Origin: Martelella limonii
GTDB taxonomy: Bacteria; Pseudomonadota; Alphaproteobacteria; Rhizobiales; Rhizobiaceae
Reading direction: 5' to 3'
Assembly: GCF_013344475.1 (NCBI RefSeq)
Contig: NZ_JABUOU010000004.1
Location: 209,286-273,285 of the forward strand
DNA: 64,000 nt
Shown: positions 55,837 to 64,000 of the stretch, piece by piece
Position numbering within the stretch: position 1 is the stretch's first letter
Layout of the letters: each line of letters opens with the position of its first letter
Made by a program: the position numbers and the translations under genes
The notes under the pieces: model-generated
The model's database searches: none
The model's input: the letters and a program-made list of their open reading frames with translations, nothing else
What the model was told of the DNA's origin: nothing

Positions 55837-56937
55837 ATGGCAGAACATGTCTCCGGCCTGGCCGATCGGCCGGTTGTCGAAACCGGCTCGCCGATGGTCA
55901 GCTTCGAAAACGTCACCAAGTCCTTCAACAGCCGGGAAACCGGAAGGGTGGCTTTCAGGGCGCTCGACAATGTCAGCTACAGCGTTCCGCGCGGCGCGAT
56001 CACCGGCATCATCGGGCGATCGGGCGCGGGCAAGTCGACACTCGTGCGGCTCGTCAACGGTCTTGAACGACCGAGCGAAGGCCGCGTCATCGTCGATGGC
56101 ACGGATGTCGCGGCGCTGTCGGAGGTCGAACTTCGTTCCGTCCGCCGCTCGGTCGGCATGATCTTCCAGCATTTCAACCTCCTGTCCTCCCGCACGGTCT
56201 ATGACAATGTCGCCATGCCGCTCGAGATTGCGGGCATGGAAAAGCAGGATATCAAGAGGCGGATCGAACCGCTGATTGATCTGGTCGGCCTGACGGAGCG
56301 CGCGCGTCACTACCCGGCGCAACTTTCCGGCGGGCAAAAGCAGCGGGTCGGCATTGCCCGCGCGCTTGCCTCAGAGCCGAAATTGCTTCTGTCGGACGAG
56401 GCGACATCGGCGCTCGACCCCGAAACGACGCAACAGATTCTCGCGCTCCTGAAGACGATCAACCGCGACCTCGGCCTCACCGTTCTGCTGATCACGCATG
56501 AGATGGAAGTGGTCAAGGCCGTCACGTCCCGGGTGGCGGTGATGGACAAGGGGCAGATCGTCGAAAGCGGCCGCACCTTCGATGTCTTCACCGCCCCGCA
56601 AAACGATATCACCCGATCGATGCTCTCGGCACTGCCGGGCGGCAGCCTTCCGGACTGGATCGGCCGGCAGGTGATTGCCGCGCCGCAACCCGGCGCGCGG
56701 GCGCTGCTGCGCCTGCGGTTCTTCGGAGAAACGGCGGACCAGCCGCTGGTCTCGCGACTGATGGCCGAGCTCGACAGCCCGGTCAACATCATCGCCGGCA
56801 CGGTGGACGAGATCGCTGGCGAGCCCTATGGCACGCTCTATGTCGCCTATTCCGCAGAGCCGGCGGTGATGCAGAAGGCGGATCAATTTTATGCCCGGAC
56901 GGGCCTGAACGCGGAGGTCGTCGGCTATGTCGCCTGA
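55837..56937 (+). CDS. metN: Methionine ABC transporter ATPase MetN
   Basis: A 366-residue ABC ATPase. Walker A is [10 protein letters not shown] (about residue 67), signature [16 protein letters not shown], Walker [13 protein letters not shown], and the C-terminal 90 residues form the NIL (ACT-like) domain that binds methionine and causes trans-inhibition. AGAAGAG lies upstream of ATG 55837, which is preferred over an upstream TTG. The stop lies 11 bp inside metI. Its N-terminus is about 25 residues longer than E. coli MetN. Confidence 0.93.
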   Translation: MAEHVSGLADRPVVETGSPMVSFENVTKSFNSRETGRVAFRALDNVSYSVPRGAITGIIGRSGAGKSTLVRLVNGLERPSEGRVIVDGTDVAALSEVELRSVRRSVGMIFQHFNLLSSRTVYDNVAMPLEIAGMEKQDIKRRIEPLIDLVGLTERARHYPAQLSGGQKQRVGIARALASEPKLLLSDEATSALDPETTQQILALLKTINRDLGLTVLLITHEMEVVKAVTSRVAVMDKGQIVESGRTFDVFTAPQNDITRSMLSALPGGSLPDWIGRQVIAAPQPGARALLRLRFFGETADQPLVSRLMAELDSPVNIIAGTVDEIAGEPYGTLYVAYSAEPAVMQKADQFYARTGLNAEVVGYVA

Positions 56938-57595
56938 TATGCTCATCGGTCTTCTGACCAAGGGTACGCTGCAGACGCTGCAGATGGTCATCGTTTCCGG
57001 GCTGATCGGAACCGCACTTGGCCTGCCGATCGGTATTTTCCTTGCAACCAGCGCCAAGGGCGAGCTCCTGCAGGCGCCGATGCTCAACCGCATCGTGGGC
57101 CTCATCGTCAACGCGACCCGTTCCACCCCCTTCATCATCCTGGTGGTCGCGATCATTCCGTTCACGCGGCTGATCGCAGGTACGTCGATCGGCACGCAGG
57201 CCGCGATCGTGCCGCTGACGGTTGCCACCATCCCGTTCTTCGCGCGACTGGTGGAAAGTGCGATCCGGGAGGTCGACAAGGGTCTGATCGAGGCCGCGCG
57301 CGCCATGGGCGCCACGCCGATGCAGATCGTCATCAAGGTGCTGCTCGCGGAATCAAAGCCTGCGATCACGCTTGCCTTCACACTCACCATCGTCAGCCTG
57401 ATCGGCTACTCCGCCATGGTCGGCGCGGTCGGCGGCGGAGGTCTTGGCGATCTCGGCATCCGCTATGGCTATCAGCGTTTCATGCCCGGCGTCATGCTCG
57501 CGGTCGTCGTCGTTCTGATCGTGCTGGTGCAGGCGATCCAGAGCGCCGGCGACAGACTGGCGCGCGGCTTTGACAAGAAAAACAGGAGCCAGTAA
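56927..57595 (+). CDS. metI: Methionine ABC transporter permease MetI
   Basis: A 222-residue permease with five helices and the EAA loop [21 protein letters not shown] (about residues 122-142). [13 protein letters not shown] and [28 protein letters not shown] are MetI signatures. Overlaps metN by 11 bp; metQ follows after 59 bp. Confidence 0.94.
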   Translation: MSPDMLIGLLTKGTLQTLQMVIVSGLIGTALGLPIGIFLATSAKGELLQAPMLNRIVGLIVNATRSTPFIILVVAIIPFTRLIAGTSIGTQAAIVPLTVATIPFFARLVESAIREVDKGLIEAARAMGATPMQIVIKVLLAESKPAITLAFTLTIVSLIGYSAMVGAVGGGGLGDLGIRYGYQRFMPGVMLAVVVVLIVLVQAIQSAGDRLARGFDKKNRSQ

Positions 57596-57654
57596 GGCCT
57601 GCCTGAACGCGGAGCTCGGCCTGAGCTCCGCTCAAAAGACAACAGGGTTAAGCC

Positions 57655-58434
57655 ATGAAGAAACTGATTTCCGCCGCCGTTTTCGCCGCCCTCCTCTCCG
57701 CGGGTGCGGTCCATGCCGAAACCAGGAAGGTCGGCGTGACGCCAGGCCCTCACGCCCAGATCGTCGAAAAGGTCAAGGAAGTCGCCGCAGAAAAGGGGCT
57801 CGACCTTGAGGTGATCGAATTCTCCGATTACGTCGTACCGAATCAGGCGCTCGCCGACGGCGATCTCGATATCAACTCGTTCCAGCACCAGCCCTATCTC
57901 GACAATCAGGTCGCCGATCGCGGCTTCGATCTTGTCAGCGTCGCGCAGTCGGTGAATTTTCCGATGGCCGGCTATTCGAGCAAGATCGACAGCAAGGCTG
58001 ACATTCCGGATGGCGCAACGATCGCGCTTCCCAACGACCCGAGCAATGGCGCACGTGCCCTTCTGATGCTCGAGGACCAGGGCATGATCGGCCTGACCAA
58101 AGGGGTCGGCGTGCGTGCGAGCGTGATCGACATCGTCGACAATCCGCACGATTACACGTTTGTCGAGCTCGACGCCGCGCAGTTGCCGCGCGCGCTCGGC
58201 GATGTCGACGTGGCCCTGATCACCACCAACTACGCGCTCGATGCCGGTCTCAACCCGGTCAATGATTCGCTCTTCCGCGAAGGCGCCAAGGCGCCTTATG
58301 TCGGCGTCATTGCGGTGCGCGCGGAAGACAAGGACGCCGCCTGGGTGAACACCTTCGTCGAAAGCTATCACAGCCCCGAGGTCAAGGCCTTCATCGAAGA
58401 GCAGTTCAAGGGCGCCATCACGCCGACCTGGTAA
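57655..58434 (+). CDS. metQ: Methionine-binding protein MetQ, first copy
   Basis: A 259-residue NlpA/MetQ-family periplasmic receptor. The signal peptide ends VHAE without a lipobox Cys, so unlike E. coli MetQ it is not a lipoprotein. Typical segments: VGVTPGPHAQIVEKVK, FSDYVVPNQALADGDLDINSFQHQPYL and ITTNYALDAGLNP. A second, similar gene lies downstream, separated by a hairpin. Confidence 0.92.
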   Translation: MKKLISAAVFAALLSAGAVHAETRKVGVTPGPHAQIVEKVKEVAAEKGLDLEVIEFSDYVVPNQALADGDLDINSFQHQPYLDNQVADRGFDLVSVAQSVNFPMAGYSSKIDSKADIPDGATIALPNDPSNGARALLMLEDQGMIGLTKGVGVRASVIDIVDNPHDYTFVELDAAQLPRALGDVDVALITTNYALDAGLNPVNDSLFREGAKAPYVGVIAVRAEDKDAAWVNTFVESYHSPEVKAFIEEQFKGAITPTW

Positions 58435-58444
58435 GCCTCGCCGG

Positions 58445-58468
58445 CGCGCCCGCCTTCTGACGGGCGCG
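58445..58468 (+). other. Stem-loop between the two metQ genes
   Basis: CGCGCCCG-N8-CGGGCGCG, a perfect eight-base stem 10 bp past the first metQ stop, without a T-run. It probably protects the 3' end of the metNIQ message or reduces read-through into the second copy. Confidence 0.5.
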
Positions 58469-58616
58469 TCAGGTCCGTGGCAAAAAATTGCGCCAGAAGC
58501 CGAGATTTGGAAACCGGATTCCTTAAAGGGCATCCGGACGCCCGTTACACAGAAGAAAATCACAGGAAACACGGTGCGTCCGGCCACGCCGGATTGACCG
58601 ACCCAAGGACATGATA

Positions 58617-59405
58617 ATGAAAAAAACATCGATTTTTGCCGCTATCGCCATCGCGGCGGGCCTTGCTGCGGGTTCCGCTCCCGCCAAGGACAAGATCATC
58701 GTCGGCGTCACGCCGGGCGCGCACGAGGAAATCCTTGAGCAGGTCCAGAAGCTCGCCAAGGAAAAGGGGCTCGATGTCGAGATTGCGACCTTCAGCGATT
58801 ACGTCGTGCCCAATCAGGCGCTGAATGACGGCGACCTCGATCTCAACAGCTTCCAGCATGTTCCCTATCTCGACAACCAGGTTGCCGATCGCGGGTATGA
58901 CCTGACGGCTGTCGGAAAGACGATCATCACGCCGATGGGGATCTACTCCGAAAAGGTCGAAAGCCTTGATGACATCCCGGATAACGCCCGTATCGCGATC
59001 CCGAACGATCCGACGAATGGCGGACGCGCGCTGCTGCTCCTGCAGGACAAGGGCCTCATCAAGCTTGCCGATGGCGTCGGCCTCAAGGCAACGCCCCTCG
59101 ACATCGTGGAAAATCCCAAGAACATCGACATTCTCGAGCTTGACGCGGCACAGCTGCCGCGCGTCCTCAACGATGTCTCGGTGGCCGCGATCAATACCAA
59201 TTACGCGCTCGACGCCGGCCTCGACCCGATCGCGGACTCGATCGCCATCGAAAGCGCCGACAGCCCCTACGCGAATGTGATCGTCGCGCGAACGGAAGAT
59301 GCCGATGCAGACTGGGTGAAGCAGTTCGTGGAAATCTATCAGTCCGACGATATTCGCAACTTCATCGAAAAGACCTATGGCGGCGCGGTCGTCCCGGTCT
59401 TCTGA
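58617..59405 (+). CDS. metQ: Methionine-binding protein MetQ, second copy
   Basis: A 262-residue paralogue of the preceding gene with the same motifs (VGVTPGAHEEILEQVQ, FSDYVVPNQALNDGDLDLNSFQH, INTNYALDAGLDP) but clearly diverged elsewhere. It has a cleavable signal peptide and no lipobox. I chose ATG 58617 since AAGGA lies seven bases upstream; an ATG two codons earlier is too close. Two receptors serving one MetNI pair would broaden ligand range, for example L- versus D-methionine, an inference. Confidence 0.9.
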   Translation: MKKTSIFAAIAIAAGLAAGSAPAKDKIIVGVTPGAHEEILEQVQKLAKEKGLDVEIATFSDYVVPNQALNDGDLDLNSFQHVPYLDNQVADRGYDLTAVGKTIITPMGIYSEKVESLDDIPDNARIAIPNDPTNGGRALLLLQDKGLIKLADGVGLKATPLDIVENPKNIDILELDAAQLPRVLNDVSVAAINTNYALDAGLDPIADSIAIESADSPYANVIVARTEDADADWVKQFVEIYQSDDIRNFIEKTYGGAVVPVF

Positions 59406-59412
59406 TCAGGTT

Positions 59413-59443
59413 TCCCATGGCCGCAAAACCCGCGGCCATGGGA
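59413..59443 (+). terminator. Possible terminator of the met operon
   Basis: A 12-base perfect stem (TCCCATGGCCGC and complement, seven-base loop) starts 8 bp after the second metQ stop. No T-run follows, so termination may be partial or Rho-assisted. Confidence 0.5.
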
Positions 59444-59473
59444 TCCAGGTTTGCTGCCGCTGTGGGGCGCTTG

Positions 59474-60370
59474 CTAAGGCAGGGCCAGCGCGCCGGTGGC
59501 CGTGATCCTGATGCCTTCGGCGACGGCAGCGAGTGCCGCAGGTCCACCGCTGCGCAGCAGGTCAAGGGAGAGGCCGGTCTCGCTGTCGATACTGACAGTC
59601 CAGCGGCCCTCCGGCTTCGGAAAGGCCCGGATCAGAGCGCTCAATGCGGCCAATGACTGTGGCGACAGCATTGGCTCTGGCACCTCGGACAGCGTCGCAA
59701 TCACGGTCTCCTGGGTTGCCGCGATCGTTGGACGGGGGTCCTCGTCCGGCGGGAGGACGCCCAGGATCGGCGGTGCAAAGAAGCTGGCGAACAAGCCGCT
59801 ATCTTCAAGAGAAGCCCCCAGATGATCAATCGTCGCCGTGAAATCGGTGACGTCTGCCATCTCGACATTGCCGGGATCGACGTCAGACAGCCTGGCCGAC
59901 AGCGCCAGCCGGCCGAGCTTTCCGGCACTGAGTTCAAAATCGACATCTCCGGTCAGTTCAGCCGGATCGGTCTTGTAGGCAAGGTGAAAGTCAATGTCCG
60001 TGCTCGTGAGGCTGATGATATAGTCCTGGAGCGGAGAACCCGTTTGCGGCACGGCACGCAAGCCCTTCACCGTCAGCTCGGCAGCGACGAAAAGTTTCCC
60101 GGATGGAAAACGGTCCAGCAGATCGGGACTGAGCAGGGTGACTTCGTCAACTCTGAAATGGACGTATTCGGTTTCGGCAAAAGACAGGTTGGTGGCCCGG
60201 CAGCCTCCATCAATGTCCTCGATGGACGTGTCTTCTTTGGTTCTGACGTCTGGAATGGATGCAAGAAGGGCCGCGCAATCGGCGAGAGGCTCGGTCTTGA
60301 CCGGAAGCTCGGCCAGGCTCGGCTGGGAAAGCAGCGGGAAAGCAAGAGCAAAAAGACCAAGGGCACGCAT
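59474..60370 (-). CDS. Secreted protein of unknown function
   Basis: A 298-residue protein with a signal peptide (RALGLFALAFPLLSQPSLA) and a mature part of alternating hydrophobic and polar residues with few charged clusters, suggesting beta structure; I do not recognise a family. One Cys pair is possible (DCAALL near residue 32 and GGCRAT near 56). The frame is open to 60526, but ATG 60370 starts the signal peptide. It is on the same strand as, and 168 bp after, the Cpx-like sensor kinase, so it could be an envelope protein of that regulon. Confidence 0.65.
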   Translation of the reverse strand: MRALGLFALAFPLLSQPSLAELPVKTEPLADCAALLASIPDVRTKEDTSIEDIDGGCRATNLSFAETEYVHFRVDEVTLLSPDLLDRFPSGKLFVAAELTVKGLRAVPQTGSPLQDYIISLTSTDIDFHLAYKTDPAELTGDVDFELSAGKLGRLALSARLSDVDPGNVEMADVTDFTATIDHLGASLEDSGLFASFFAPPILGVLPPDEDPRPTIAATQETVIATLSEVPEPMLSPQSLAALSALIRAFPKPEGRWTVSIDSETGLSLDLLRSGGPAALAAVAEGIRITATGALALP

Positions 60371-60538
60371 GCGGGAAACTCCAAGACAATAACAGGATCG
60401 CTCCCGACCTTCAGTGCCGGGTGCGGCGACATTGCGGCATTGACGGCTTACGCTCGACAAGCGCCAGCCTTTAGAAGGCCGAGCATGCCGCATCGAAGAA
60501 ACGAGGGCTTTTCCGCCATCGAACACGTCGATTAGCCA

Positions 60539-61804
60539 TCACAAGGGAATGCGGAGCACCACCGAAAGTCCGCTCTCGTCGTTGAGGTCGGCGCGGATGT
60601 CGCCGCCGTGAACGTGAAGCGCTCGCTGGGCGATGGAGAGGCCGAGACCGAAGCCGAGCTGGCTTTCTCCACCCATATCGACACGTTCGAAGGGCCGGAA
60701 AATGCTCTTCAGCTGCTCGCGCGGTATCCCCGGTCCGCTATCCCGAACCCTGATCTCCAGGGCGTCGACGCGACGGATCGCGGTCACCGAAACCTCGGAG
60801 CCTGGCGGAGAGTATTTGACAGCGTTGCGGATGACATTCTCGATCGCCCTGTAGATCAGTTCACCATTGACCGTGGCGACAGAGGAGGAAAGACCCTCAT
60901 AGCTGATCGTGACGTTCTTCGTGAGGCTCTCGAACCGGCAGTCATCGATGATGTCCGCGACGAGATCGATGATGTCGATGGTCTGCCGCTGCAGCGGCAG
61001 CGGCTCCGAGGCATTGAGTTTTGCAAGGGTCAGGATCTCCTCGACCAGATCGTCGATCCGGGCGATCTCCCGCTCCAGCCGGTCCGCCATCGCTTCCATG
61101 CGCGCCGGATTCTTCTTCAGAAGGCTGATCGCGACCTGCAGCCGCGCCAGCGGCGAGCGCAGTTCGTGGGAAACATCGTGGAACAGCCGGCGTTGCACAT
61201 CCTGGAATTCTTCCAGCCGTTCCGCGGTCAGATCGAAGTCATAGGCAAGGCCTGCAATCTCGTCGCGCTTGCGGTCGATACGGTCGCCGATGCGGGTGCT
61301 GAAACGGCCCTCGGCCAGCGCCCGCAGGCCAACCTTGATCTCCTGAACCGGATGCGTGAGATAGCGGGCAAGCCAGAACGCCGCCAGTGCCGCCGCGATG
61401 ATGGCCGAAACCCAGGGAAGGCTGCGTGGAAGCAGCCGGGAAAAGAGGCTTCGCTCCAGATCGTCTGCCGCAAGCCTGTAGCACGTCGCATCAACGGCGA
61501 TGAACCGTTCGCGACCCATGTTTTCGCTTTGCGAACAGGCGACCGGATCGGCAGCTTCCGTGAGCTCCAGCCCGACATCGAGCGGCGGACTGCCGGCGAC
61601 CGCGATGAAATCGCGCGCTGCCGCCGGGCCGGATTTTTCGAGTAGTCCGGCCGCCGCCGCAAGGGCGAATTCGGATTGCCGCTGCCGCAGTTCCTCTTCA
61701 AAGGGCGTCGCCCGGCTGAGATAGGCGACCAGAAGAACGCCCACGAGCGAGCAGGCAATCGCCAGCCAGATCATGATGAAGGCATTCAGAAAAAGCTTCT
61801 GCAT
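60539..61804 (-). CDS. CpxA-like sensor histidine kinase
   Basis: A 421-residue inner-membrane kinase: helix 1 at residues about 8-28, a periplasmic domain of about 100 residues with a Cys pair (VACSQ and ATCYR), helix 2 (about 130-147), HAMP, and the dimerisation/phosphoacceptor site FHDVSHELRSPLARLQ (His213). The N, G1 and G2 boxes are NVIRNAVKYSP, RDSGPGIPREQ and GFGLGLSI. The H-box region resembles CpxA. Its ATG overlaps the response-regulator stop (TGATG). Confidence 0.88.
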   Translation of the reverse strand: MQKLFLNAFIMIWLAIACSLVGVLLVAYLSRATPFEEELRQRQSEFALAAAAGLLEKSGPAAARDFIAVAGSPPLDVGLELTEAADPVACSQSENMGRERFIAVDATCYRLAADDLERSLFSRLLPRSLPWVSAIIAAALAAFWLARYLTHPVQEIKVGLRALAEGRFSTRIGDRIDRKRDEIAGLAYDFDLTAERLEEFQDVQRRLFHDVSHELRSPLARLQVAISLLKKNPARMEAMADRLEREIARIDDLVEEILTLAKLNASEPLPLQRQTIDIIDLVADIIDDCRFESLTKNVTISYEGLSSSVATVNGELIYRAIENVIRNAVKYSPPGSEVSVTAIRRVDALEIRVRDSGPGIPREQLKSIFRPFERVDMGGESQLGFGLGLSIAQRALHVHGGDIRADLNDESGLSVVLRIPL

Positions 61805-62490
61805 CAGGTCTCCTGAAGAAGCTGGTATCCCTGGCCGCGAACCGATTTGATCCACGTGGTCCCGTCGGCGCGATTGCCGAGTTTCTGCCGGATACTGCTG
61901 ATATGCACATCGATCCGGCGATCGAAGGGTGCCAGATTGCGTCCGAAAACGCGACGCGAAATGTCCTGCTTGGCGACAAGCTGGCCGCCGTTGCGCGCGA
62001 GGATTTCAAGGATGCTGAACTCCGTGCCGGTCAGCTCCAGCGGTTCGCCCTGCCATTGCGCCGTGCGTGTGCCGGGATAGAGCAGCAACGCGCCGGCCCC
62101 CAGACCATCGGCATCGCCCGCCGGCTTCGCTCCCGTTCGTCTCAGGACCGCGCGGATCCGGGCGACCAGCTCGCCGGGCATGCACGGCTTGGCGATGTAG
62201 TCGTCAGCGCCAAGATTGAGCCCCGCAATACGGTCGACATCGTCGCCCTTGGCCGTCAGCATGATCACCGGAATATCGCTCCTGCGGCGAATGCGCTGCA
62301 GGGCGTCGATGCCATTGATATGCGGCATCATGACGTCCAGCACGATGATATCCACATGACCGTCCTCGGCGGCAGACAGTCCGATGCGCGCGTCAACGGA
62401 GCTCTCGACCTGAAAACCCTCGTCGCGCAGATACTCTCCCAGCAGCGCGGTGAATTCCGTGTCGTCGTCGATCAGAAGTACATTTGGCAT
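61804..62490 (-). CDS. CpxR-like OmpR-family response regulator
   Basis: A 229-residue regulator: receiver domain with acidic pocket DDD (8-10), phosphoacceptor Asp52 in IIVLDVMMPHINGID and Lys101, followed by an OmpR winged helix (LTGTEFSILEILARNGGQLV, RRIDVHISSIRQKLG, WIKSVRGQGYQL). LDVMMP, DALQRIR and ELVARIRAVLRR resemble CpxR closely. AKPC replaces the usual KPF. ATG 62490 is chosen over an open extension to 62538. A perfect GTAAA-N5-GTAAA site lies upstream, implying autoregulation. Confidence 0.88.
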   Translation of the reverse strand: MPNVLLIDDDTEFTALLGEYLRDEGFQVESSVDARIGLSAAEDGHVDIIVLDVMMPHINGIDALQRIRRRSDIPVIMLTAKGDDVDRIAGLNLGADDYIAKPCMPGELVARIRAVLRRTGAKPAGDADGLGAGALLLYPGTRTAQWQGEPLELTGTEFSILEILARNGGQLVAKQDISRRVFGRNLAPFDRRIDVHISSIRQKLGNRADGTTWIKSVRGQGYQLLQET

Positions 62491-62547
62491 GTTCGATGGC
62501 CTCTTCCCCCGGCAGTCATACATCCGGCGGCAGCACACTGAAGAAGT

Positions 62548-62562
62548 TTTACCTATCTTTAC
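62548..62562 (-). promoter_or_regulatory. CpxR-box-like direct repeat GTAAA-N5-GTAAA
   Basis: Minus strand reads GTAAA-GATAG-GTAAA, an exact match to the CpxR consensus GTAAA-N5-GTAAA, in the 222-bp divergent region, 58 bp upstream of the regulator start and 151 bp from the outer-membrane efflux gene start. Confidence 0.65.
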
Positions 62563-62712
62563 ACAGTCTTAACGGCGCTTCACATCCCCGCCTTTATGTA
62601 GGTCCGATAACCGCCAGCCGGAGTATCGTTCCTTGCGTCCCAGCCCTTCCTTTCACATAGCCGATACATGGCAGAACGGCCGCCCTGAAATCGCGGAAAC
62701 GAAGGCGCGCCA

Positions 62713-64000
62713 ATGGTGACCGGTGTCCGTCTTTCTGCGCTCGCGGCGCTATCCTTAGCCTTGAGCAGTTGCGTGGTCGGCCCGGATTATCACGCTCCCG
62801 CGCTTCCGCTTCCGGCCAAATGGGCCTCCAGCGGACCCGCGACCGACGCCCAGTCCGCACCCGTGCTTGCCGACTGGTGGAAGCGCTTCAACGATCCCGT
62901 ACTCGACCAGCTCGTGGACCAGGCGATCCAGTCCAACCGCGACATCGCCAAGGCCAAGGCAGCGGTCCGCGCGGCACGCGCCACAGAGCGGGAACAGTCG
63001 GGCGCTCTGTTTCCCGCCCTCGCCGGCTCCGCCTCGGCGACAGACAATCGCGCGCAGACGAACGCCTCGGGTTCGAGCGACTATGCCCAGTACGAGGGCG
63101 GGTTTGATTCCAGTTGGGAACTCGATCTTTTCGGCGGCAACAAACGGGCGGTCGAGGCTCAGCGCTATGCCGCGCAATCCACCGAAGAGGAGCTTCGCGA
63201 CACGCTGGTGACCGTGATTGGCGATGTCGCGTCCTACTATATCGACGCGCGCGCCTATCAGCAGCTCGCCGGCCTCGCGCAACGCTCCGCCGCGTCCCAG
63301 TGGAAGACGGCCAGGCTCACCAAGAGCCGGCTCGAGGTCGGCCTCGTGTCCGATTTCGACCTGCGCAAGGCAGAGGCACAGGCAGCATCGACTGAAGCCG
63401 ATGTTCCCTCCTACCAGATCTCGTACACGGAGTCGGTGAACAGGCTTGCCGTTCTCCTGGCGAGGCCCGCATCCGAAATCGATGCAATGCTCGGCGCAGG
63501 AAAGACAATTCCCGCCCCGCCCGGCAAGACCGCCGTCGGAATTCCGGCCGAAGTCCTGGTCACGCGCCCGGACGTGCGTTCGGCAGAGCGCCAGCTGGCC
63601 GAGGCCACGGCAAAAATCGGCGAGGCAGAAGCAAACCGGTATCCGTCGCTGTCGCTGACGGGCTCGATCAGCACATCGGCAACGTCACTCAGCGAACTCG
63701 GTGAAAAATCGACGATCGGCTGGTCATGGGGACCGCAACTGAGCATACCGATCTTCCAGGGCGGGCAGTTGAAGGCCGCCGTCGACGTCGCCAAGGCTCA
63801 GCGCGACCAGAGCCTTGCCAACTACCAGTCGGCAGTCCTGAACGCGCTGGAAGAGGTCGACAACGCGATCATCGCGCTCAACAGGACGCGGACAAGGATC
63901 GGCTTGCTCTCCTCCTCCGCCAATGGATACCGCGATGCCGTGCGGCTTTCCAAACAAGCCTATGAAGCCGGCGAGACGGATTTGTTCGATACGCTTGATT
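62713..64000 (+). CDS. Outer-membrane efflux lipoprotein, OprM/NodT type, C-terminus cut
   Basis: At least 429 residues of a TolC-like factor, with the frame open to the window edge. The lipoprotein signal ends LSLALSSC (Cys20). VGPDYHAPALPLPAKW, ADWWKRFNDPVLDQLVDQA, WELDLFGGNKRAVEAQR and ALEEVDNAIIAL are family signatures. It should span the outer membrane and periplasm as the exit duct of an RND or MFS tripartite pump whose other genes lie outside the window. It is divergent from the Cpx-like operon. Confidence 0.92.
   Translation, partial: MVTGVRLSALAALSLALSSCVVGPDYHAPALPLPAKWASSGPATDAQSAPVLADWWKRFNDPVLDQLVDQAIQSNRDIAKAKAAVRAARATEREQSGALFPALAGSASATDNRAQTNASGSSDYAQYEGGFDSSWELDLFGGNKRAVEAQRYAAQSTEEELRDTLVTVIGDVASYYIDARAYQQLAGLAQRSAASQWKTARLTKSRLEVGLVSDFDLRKAEAQAASTEADVPSYQISYTESVNRLAVLLARPASEIDAMLGAGKTIPAPPGKTAVGIPAEVLVTRPDVRSAERQLAEATAKIGEAEANRYPSLSLTGSISTSATSLSELGEKSTIGWSWGPQLSIPIFQGGQLKAAVDVAKAQRDQSLANYQSAVLNALEEVDNAIIALNRTRTRIGLLSSSANGYRDAVRLSKQAYEAGETDLFDTLD

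Overview
The window is a 64 kb, GC-rich, gene-dense chromosomal segment from an alphaproteobacterium, most probably of the order Hyphomicrobiales (Rhizobiales). The evidence is the ubiB-ubiE / mutM ... rpsT-dnaA neighbourhood typical of Rhizobiaceae and relatives, a divergent oxyR-katA pair, iron-type SOD, a rhizobial-style DUF930 protein and intergenic palindromes of the kind seen in rhizobial genomes. Protein content would fit a Martelella- or Aurantimonas-like genus, but that is a guess. I see no phage, IS transposase, CRISPR array, rRNA or tRNA.

Layout. 1-8.5 kb: a truncated DUF930 gene, oligopeptidase B, a DUF2254 membrane protein, membrane PQQ glucose dehydrogenase, a Bcr/CflA efflux pump behind a palindromic operator, and sodB. 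8.5-19 kb: palindromic repeats, hisS, a LysR regulator divergent from a YeiH-type exporter, tag, a bactofilin-like membrane protein, oxyR/katA, and an ArsR-type regulator coupled to a zinc-type CDF exporter. 19-29 kb: guaA and rsmB, separated by a nucleosidase/thioesterase pair, tspO and a four-gene imelysin / di-haem oxidoreductase / imelysin / DUF1513 set that looks iron-related. 29-39.5 kb: ubiB, ubiE, mutM, poxB, a D-lactate dehydrogenase-like gene, rpsT, the long dnaA leader, dnaA, an ArsC/YffB-like protein and ybaK.

39.6-52.1 kb is the most coherent accessory block. A five-gene peptide ABC importer followed by an M32 carboxypeptidase runs leftward. A GntR regulator with a creatininase-family hydrolase, a ketopantoate-reductase-like protein, an SDR, a PuuE/imidase-like deacetylase-family hydrolase and an isoaspartyl peptidase runs rightward. 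Nearly all these genes overlap, and a palindrome sits over the importer promoter. The set looks like an uptake-and-hydrolysis pathway for a peptide-like, amide- or imide-containing nutrient. 52.9-59.4 kb: a DadA-like oxidoreductase, an aminotransferase and a MetN-MetI transporter with two tandem MetQ binding proteins, suggesting import and use of methionine or related (possibly D-) amino acids. 59.5-64 kb: an unrecognised secreted protein, a CpxA/CpxR-like two-component system and, divergent from it, a truncated OprM/NodT-type outer-membrane efflux lipoprotein, with a perfect CpxR-box-like repeat between them.

The most interesting non-coding signals are: a cluster of five GANTC (CcrM methylation) sites just upstream of a likely dnaA promoter with a ~400-nt leader; two copies of a composite element in which paired palindromes lie between near-duplicate terminators (after sodB and after katA); and candidate operators for the efflux pump, zinc exporter, imelysin operon, peptide importer and Cpx-like system. 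Functional names rest on motif and family recognition by eye; no database search was run.
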